A stretch of 58,577 nt of DNA from positions 1 through 58,577 of IMG/VR virus record IMGVR_UViG_3300036851_000446. One strand, given 5' to 3'. The position numbers were made by a program, and so were the translations under genes. Source of the DNA: a virus. Shown piece by piece: positions 54,705 to 58,577 of this stretch (within the stretch, counting starts at the first letter, position 1; each line of letters starts with the position of its first letter). The notes beneath the pieces were generated by a model. It saw nothing but the letters and a program-made list of their open reading frames with translations, made no database searches and had not been told where the DNA came from.

Positions 54705-55105
54705 CACACGTCGTCCGCCGTGACCGCCTGCGATGCCCGGGCGATGAGGACGTCGATGACCTTGCCGGTGCCCTTGGCGGTCTTGTAGACGTCGTTGAAG
54801 TCCATCTTCACGATGTCTCCCGGCTTGGGGTCCGCCGCCAGGAGCCCGGCCTTGAGGTTGGCGATGCCGGCGGTGACAGTGACGAGGTCGCCGGCCTTGA
54901 GGTCACGCACAGTGGCGCCGTTGTCGCGGTAGCTCTTGGTGTCCTCGGTGAGGGTGCCGACCATCTGGGGGCAGGGCTTGTCGTTGGCGTCGGTGCCGCC
55001 GAGGGGATCGAAGCTCTGGACCTTGACGATGACGGTCTGGGGCGGCTTGGGCGCCCAGCCGATGAAGTCGCCCCGGGCGACCTCGACCTTGGTGAACTCA
55101 GTCAT
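54704..55105 (-). CDS. OB-like replication accessory protein (tentative)
   Basis: 133 aa. Beta-rich, MTEFTKVEVARGDFIGWAPK, QTVIVKVQSFDPLGGTD, then DLKAGDLVTVTAGIANLKAG and GDIVKMDFNDVYKT. It resembles small OB-fold, single-strand-binding-like proteins encoded near phage primases. No aromatic DNA-binding signature is certain, so the role is inferred from fold impression and place. Confidence 0.45.
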   Translation of the reverse strand: MTEFTKVEVARGDFIGWAPKPPQTVIVKVQSFDPLGGTDANDKPCPQMVGTLTEDTKSYRDNGATVRDLKAGDLVTVTAGIANLKAGLLAADPKPGDIVKMDFNDVYKTAKGTGKVIDVLIARASQAVTADDV

Positions 55106-55142
55106 GGGGTTATTTGTCCTTTGTTGGGGGTGTGTTTGGAGA

Positions 55143-55355
55143 TCAGATCGGGTAACGCTCTCGGTCCTCTTCGTAGGCAGCGAGCATCGTCTTACAAGGT
55201 TCGCAAGGCTCGTTCGTCGTGATGGTCGCTACCGATCCGTCGGGCCAATAGGGTTCGGAGTCGGTCGTCCATTCGCAGCAGTTGGGCCAGTCGACCGACT
55301 TGCAGCCTGCGCATCTCCACTGCACGCAGTAGGCGCACACAGGGGTCTTGCTCAC
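55143..55355 (-). CDS. Cysteine-rich zinc protein, 70 aa
   Basis: GTG start overlapping the exonuclease stop. VCAYCVQWRCAGCKSVDWPN, then CCEW and CEPCKTM: nine cysteines in about 55 residues, likely two zinc sites. Ends DRERYPI. Function unknown. Confidence 0.65.
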   Translation of the reverse strand: MSKTPVCAYCVQWRCAGCKSVDWPNCCEWTTDSEPYWPDGSVATITTNEPCEPCKTMLAAYEEDRERYPI

Positions 55356-56770
55356 ACCAGCCCCTTCGCCTTCGCCTCGGCCTCGAACGCCACGACAGCG
55401 GGGTCGTCGGTGTCGGGAAACGGCATGCGGTGTTCCTTCTCGGTGTCCCAACAGATCCGGGAGACGACGTCCATCTCGGCGGCCGTCGTGGGCCCGCCCT
55501 TCGGGAACGTGGGCACCTCCGGATGCTCGGACCAGAACCGGGCGAGGGTGGCGGCGTGGCCGGCGGCCTTGATGGCGTCGACCCTGTCTTGGAGCCACTG
55601 GACCCGACTACGGAGCAACGCCCGCTCCTCAGGTGGGGTTCCGGGGTCCCTGGTCGGCACGCAGACCGCCGTGATGTGCGCCATGCCTGGAGCCACGTCG
55701 CACGTGGCGCAGCGCATCTCCGGCTCGTCGAAAGGTGGCGTCCAGATGTCGGGAGTGGGGCCGGCCGCCGGTTCGCTCTCCGAGGCGGTAGCGCCGCCGT
55801 CGGACCCGGTGGCCGGTTGGTCCCCGTTCTCCCTCGACGGGGTCGCCGGCGGCGGCTCAGAGAGCGTCTGCCGTTCCGCGGGGGTGCCCGTCGTGGTTGT
55901 GCCGCCGGCGGGCAGCAGGATGTTCTTGCGAGCCCGCCGGGCGGCCTTGGTGCCCTCGCGGTGGCTCTCCCAGCCAGACCGCATCGCCAGGAACGCTGCC
56001 TGCGCCTCGGCCAGGTCGACGGGGTACAGCTGGTAGCTGTCGGCTGTCAGCGAGACGAGGAGACCCGTGTCGAGCGCCGGCAGCTCCATGCGCATGGGCC
56101 GACCGTCGATGGGTGAGGCGACCACGACATACTCAGCCAGCGAGTACCCGCCTATCTGGGCGGCGTCCTCCTCGTAGCAGCCGTGCTCACCGCCCCTCGA
56201 TTTGTAGTCGACGAGTGCGTTCAGCGGCTTGCCGTCCACCTCGATCGTCCAGATGGCGTCCGCAGTGCCCCCGAAACCGATCGTGCGGTTGATGCAGACG
56301 ATCTCGGTGGCGACCCACGTCGGGTTCCAGTCGGCGACGAGCGCCGCGCAGGCCGGCAGGAAGGGCTCTGTCGCGACGTTGACGAGGATGTCGCCGAGCG
56401 CCTTGCCGGCGCCCAGCTCCTCGAGCACAGTGTGCACGCCATCGCCGCGTTCCGCTGCTCGGTTGAGCGTGCGGGTAGCGCTGGTGGCCACGAGGGTCAC
56501 AGCCGCCGCTCGGTCCTCGCCGAGCGCCTGGATGGCGTCGACCTTGTCGACGGCGAACTCGGCTGCCCAGAAGGCGTCGAGCGGCACCCGCTCACCAGTC
56601 GGCAGCGTCTTGCGGAACGGCTTGCTCCAGGCTTTCTTGACCGTCGTGATCGCCGGCCAGCGGTCCTCTGTGACCTCGGCGATGTCGTCGGCCGGCAGCG
56701 GATCGCAGTACCAACGTGCTCCGTACACCTTCGTCCGGAAGAGGTCGGGATCGGGGCCTGTGAGGGTCAT
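55352..56770 (-). CDS. PD-(D/E)XK exonuclease (Cas4/RecB-like)
   Basis: 472 aa. The catalytic core is near residues 170-215: FGGTADAIWTIEVDGKPL then NALVDYKSRGG (D-x-K) and EEDAAQIGGYSLAEYVV, the QIxxY motif. N-terminal part helical (TVKKAWSKPFRKTLPTGERV). The last 150 residues are Pro/Ser/Glu-rich with CATCD. Probably processes DNA ends in replication or recombination with the primase and RuvC genes. Confidence 0.8.
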   Translation of the reverse strand: MTLTGPDPDLFRTKVYGARWYCDPLPADDIAEVTEDRWPAITTVKKAWSKPFRKTLPTGERVPLDAFWAAEFAVDKVDAIQALGEDRAAAVTLVATSATRTLNRAAERGDGVHTVLEELGAGKALGDILVNVATEPFLPACAALVADWNPTWVATEIVCINRTIGFGGTADAIWTIEVDGKPLNALVDYKSRGGEHGCYEEDAAQIGGYSLAEYVVVASPIDGRPMRMELPALDTGLLVSLTADSYQLYPVDLAEAQAAFLAMRSGWESHREGTKAARRARKNILLPAGGTTTTGTPAERQTLSEPPPATPSRENGDQPATGSDGGATASESEPAAGPTPDIWTPPFDEPEMRCATCDVAPGMAHITAVCVPTRDPGTPPEERALLRSRVQWLQDRVDAIKAAGHAATLARFWSEHPEVPTFPKGGPTTAAEMDVVSRICWDTEKEHRMPFPDTDDPAVVAFEAEAKAKGLV

Positions 56771-57276
56771 CGCACGTGGCTCCAGGTCTGACGCCGATGC
56801 AGCATCGAGATGGTGCTGAACCTGACCCCGAACTCAGTTGCGAGGTCGACCTGCTTCTCGCCGGCGACGATCCGCTCGCGGATCTCGCGCACCTGGCCCT
56901 CGGTCAGCTTGGCCATAGGGTGCAGGTCGCCGGGCCGGTGTCGGGTAGCCCCCCGCCCCTTGCGGGCCATGTCGGCCATGTTCTGAGCGTGGGTCCCGAG
57001 GAACAGGTGCTCGGGGTTCACGCACGACGGGCGATCGCAGGTGTGACAGACCTCGAGCCCCTCGGCGATAGGCCCGCGGTACAACTCGTAGGCCAGTTGG
57101 TGGGCGTAGCGCCGGGTGCGACTCACTCCAAGCTGGCCATATCCCGCCTTGTTCGTGGAGCCGAGCCAGATCCAGCACGTATCCCCTCGGTCGGTGCGCC
57201 GCTCGAACTCCTCGCGAAGGTTGTCTCGCGTGATCGGAGTGTTGGGCCACCGGGACTTCGTGCGGACGACGCTCAC
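56767..57276 (-). CDS. HNH endonuclease with HTH (homing type)
   Basis: 169 aa. TCWIWLGSTNKAGYGQLGVS, AHQLAYELYRGPIAEGLEVC, HTCDRPSCVNPEHLFLGTHA then QNMADMARKG make the HNH_3 core. The C-terminal AKLTEGQVREIRERIVAGEK and VDLATEFGVRFSTISMLHRR form a DNA-binding HTH. This architecture is that of free-standing homing endonucleases. Confidence 0.88.
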   Translation of the reverse strand: MSVVRTKSRWPNTPITRDNLREEFERRTDRGDTCWIWLGSTNKAGYGQLGVSRTRRYAHQLAYELYRGPIAEGLEVCHTCDRPSCVNPEHLFLGTHAQNMADMARKGRGATRHRPGDLHPMAKLTEGQVREIRERIVAGEKQVDLATEFGVRFSTISMLHRRQTWSHVR

Positions 57277-57566
57277 GTCGTGCCCTTAGCCAGCGCCTCG
57301 ATGTCGGCGAGAGCCTCGTCGTAGCCCTCCTGACGACCGATCTCCTTGGCCTCGTCGACATCGCGCTCGTGGTCCTCGATGTAGACGCAGTCGTCGTGCT
57401 GATCCTCGCCTTCGACGGTACCGACCAGCCGGTCAAGCGCCTCCGTGCTCAGCTCGACCACCGCCCGTCGACTGCCGCCGAAGCTCGTCTTGACGTCGGC
57501 CTCGACCCCGAGGTCGGACAGCTCCTTCTGGCGGATGGGGTCGGGGCTGTACTTCAGGTCGCTCAC
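57273..57566 (-). CDS. Hypothetical protein, 97 aa
   Basis: MSDLKYSPDPIRQKELSDLG, a central strand part (SRRAVVELSTEALDRLVGTV) and an acidic helical end (DVDEAKEIGRQEGYDEALAD). Function unknown. Confidence 0.6.
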   Translation of the reverse strand: MSDLKYSPDPIRQKELSDLGVEADVKTSFGGSRRAVVELSTEALDRLVGTVEGEDQHDDCVYIEDHERDVDEAKEIGRQEGYDEALADIEALAKGTT

Positions 57567-57781
57567 GTCGATCTCCTCAGTCGCTGTCGTCGTTCTCGTT
57601 GGGCCTCGGTCCGCTGCCGGCGGTACTCCACCTCGCCCACCTCGGCGGCCTGGCGCTCGTGGTACTCACGCACCCGGGTGGCCTCGCACCCCTTGCATGC
57701 CGACTCGATGGTTCCGTCGACACACGTCGAGAACTCCTCGAGCGGCTTGCGCTGTTCGCACTTCGTGCACGTGCGGGTCAT
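57563..57781 (-). CDS. Zinc-finger protein, 72 aa
   Basis: MTRTCTKCEQRKPLEEFSTC and SACKGCEATRVREYHER give two CxxC pairs at about residues 5-8 and 29-32, then a highly basic helix (RRQRTEAQRERRQRLRRST). The pattern is that of small HNH-like or zinc-ribbon proteins without the nuclease core. Probably DNA-binding. Confidence 0.65.
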   Translation of the reverse strand: MTRTCTKCEQRKPLEEFSTCVDGTIESACKGCEATRVREYHERQAAEVGEVEYRRQRTEAQRERRQRLRRST

Positions 57782-57930
57782 GTCGTCACCCACCCACGGT
57801 TGGTGGCTTCGGCGATGGCCCTCAACCGGCGCCTGGCATCGGCGGCCAGGGCGGCGACCTCGTGGTCCTCGAGCCCGTCGAGGTCGACCCGGTGCACGGT
57901 GTGGCCGGCGGCCTCGAGGCGGGCGGTCAT
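57778..57930 (-). CDS. Small helical protein, 50 aa
   Basis: MTARLEAAGHTVHRVDLDGL, then HEVAALAADARRRLRAIAEA. ATGA overlaps at both ends. Encoded directly after WhiB. Function unknown. Confidence 0.5.
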   Translation of the reverse strand: MTARLEAAGHTVHRVDLDGLEDHEVAALAADARRRLRAIAEATNRGWVTT

Positions 57931-58193
57931 GCCACGCCTCGTTGCTCTCGGCGCATTCGCTCGCGTTCGCGTCGGGACTTGCCGCCCCAGATACCGAACT
58001 CGATGTTCTCGTCGAGGGCGTACGCAAGGCAGGGCCCACGGGACACACACCCGGAGCACACTTGGCGGGCTTCCTTGGTCGACTGGCCCAGCGACGGGAA
58101 GAAGAGATCGGGGTCGAGCCCGAGGCAGTTGGCCCGGTCCATCCATGAGAGGTCGCGAGCCTCGGGGATGCGGGGCATCTGTCGTGGCCACAT
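57927..58193 (-). CDS. whiB: WhiB-family transcription factor
   Basis: 88 aa. All four cluster cysteines are present: ANCLGLDPDLFFPSLG, VCSGCVSRGPCLAYAL; then EFGIWGGKSRRERERMRR, the family G-I/V-W-G-G turn and basic tail. WhiB proteins hold a 4Fe-4S cluster and bind the host sigma-A; phage copies (for example in TM4) can act as dominant regulators and cause superinfection exclusion. Start ATG 58193 overlaps the preceding stop. Confidence 0.9.
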   Translation of the reverse strand: MWPRQMPRIPEARDLSWMDRANCLGLDPDLFFPSLGQSTKEARQVCSGCVSRGPCLAYALDENIEFGIWGGKSRRERERMRREQRGVA

Positions 58194-58504
58194 CACGCCG
58201 CCGCCCGTTCGTGGATGCGCCGCCGGACCATCCACCGGTCTTCGCAGCCGGGCACGGTGTAGAGGGGGCAGACAACCCGGGCGAGCTCGAGCGGCGTGGG
58301 CGCCTTGGCCCGGGCGACGGCGGGTCGTGCGACGCGGGTGTGGCGGGTGCGGCCGTTGTGGGTTCGGCGGAGGTCGCGTTCGGCGGCGGCGAGCTCGACC
58401 TCCGCGTGGTGGGCCCGGTGTAGGGCTGCGGCGCGTTCGTGGTCGAGCCAGACGATGATGGCGAGGAGGGCGACGACGCCGGTCGCTATGAGGGGGTCAT
58501 GCAT
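58193..58504 (-). CDS. Small membrane-anchored basic protein, 103 aa
   Basis: MHDPLIATGVVALLAIIVWL forms an N-terminal membrane anchor; then a coiled, basic cytoplasmic region (ERAAALHRAHHAEVELAAAE; GRTRHTRVARPAVARAKAPT) with two cysteines (VCPLYTVPGC). Its 5' end lies in the terminal repeat, so the upstream neighbour is the gene at 47-262 across the junction. Directly upstream of WhiB and overlapping it by one base. Confidence 0.65.
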   Translation of the reverse strand: MHDPLIATGVVALLAIIVWLDHERAAALHRAHHAEVELAAAERDLRRTHNGRTRHTRVARPAVARAKAPTPLELARVVCPLYTVPGCEDRWMVRRRIHERAAA

Positions 58505-58577
58505 CGTCGGTGATCCAGCCTTCGAAGCACCCGTCGGGGCAGGCGTAGGACTCGTCGCAGAGGTCGCAGTGGGTGCC
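58451..58577. repeat. Terminal direct repeat, right copy
   Basis: Exact copy of bases 1-127. It contains the start of the membrane protein gene that ends at 58193 and the 3' end of the zinc-finger gene that ends at base 47. The reading frames match across the junction, which supports a circular genome or a circularly permuted or concatemeric one. Confidence 0.95.

Noticed and set aside
55352-56770. True Cas4 of a CRISPR system
   Set aside because: Only the PD-(D/E)XK core is shared; there are no Cas1/Cas2 genes or arrays, and phage replication modules commonly carry such nucleases.

Overview
The window is the genome of a temperate, tailed actinobacteriophage (siphovirus gene order), assembled as a circle. 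Bases 1-127 are repeated exactly at 58451-58577, the usual signature of a circular contig closed by a k-mer assembler, so the unique genome is about 58,450 bp. The host is probably a high-GC actinobacterium. The DNA is strongly GC-rich, GTG starts are common with GTGA/ATGA stop-start overlaps, and the phage carries a WhiB-like regulator, an XRE-DUF5753/DUF397 pair and a DUF732-like lipoprotein.

Layout, reading with the main (minus) strand. From about 8.1 kb leftwards through the circle junction to 47 kb lies the early/regulatory arm: many small cysteine-rich or membrane proteins, a sigma-like protein, WhiB, an HNH protein, a PD-(D/E)XK exonuclease, a primase-helicase, a CoiA-like nuclease and a RuvC-like resolvase. 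A 28-bp inverted repeat of GC-rich iterons around an AT-rich core (51437-51606) is the best origin candidate. From 46.9 to 17.0 kb lies the late operon: two HNH genes, small and large terminase, portal, MuF-like protein, scaffold, capsid, connectors, tail tube, frameshifted tail chaperones, tape measure, tail proteins, amidase endolysin and small membrane proteins. It is interrupted by a glycosylation cassette (five glycosyltransferase genes, an FkbM methyltransferase and an HNH gene, 31.8-38.9 kb), an alpha/beta-hydrolase and one reversed lipoprotein gene beside the tape measure gene, a likely lysogenic-conversion gene.

The immunity/integration module sits at 7.9-10.3 kb: two divergent XRE proteins, a leaderless promoter and a 480-aa serine integrase. 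To its right is a plus-strand accessory region, 10.4-17.0 kb. It encodes an RLIG1/DUF5565-like RNA ligase, an XRE-DUF5753 regulator with its DUF397 partner, and then the most striking locus of the window.

That locus (14218-16155) has a strong promoter whose 17-bp spacer is a palindrome, three tandem Y-RNA-like elements and a full-length Ro60 (TROVE-VWA) protein. Each element folds into the two-helix Ro-binding stem with the Y-RNA CCGAAG signature. The third carries a complete tRNA-Thr(UGU)-like body in circularly permuted order (anticodon arm, variable loop, T arm, acceptor helix closed by GAAA, then U8-A9 and D arm), in the manner of YrlA RNAs. Together with the ligase it suggests a phage RNA-surveillance, RNA-repair or tRNA-mimicry system.

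Several genes in the left arm look broken (a truncated DNA methyltransferase, a frameshifted CHTPGC protein, a truncated DUF2493 protein), so that arm seems to be evolving fast or contains assembly indels. All functional assignments rest on reading motifs by eye; no database search was run.
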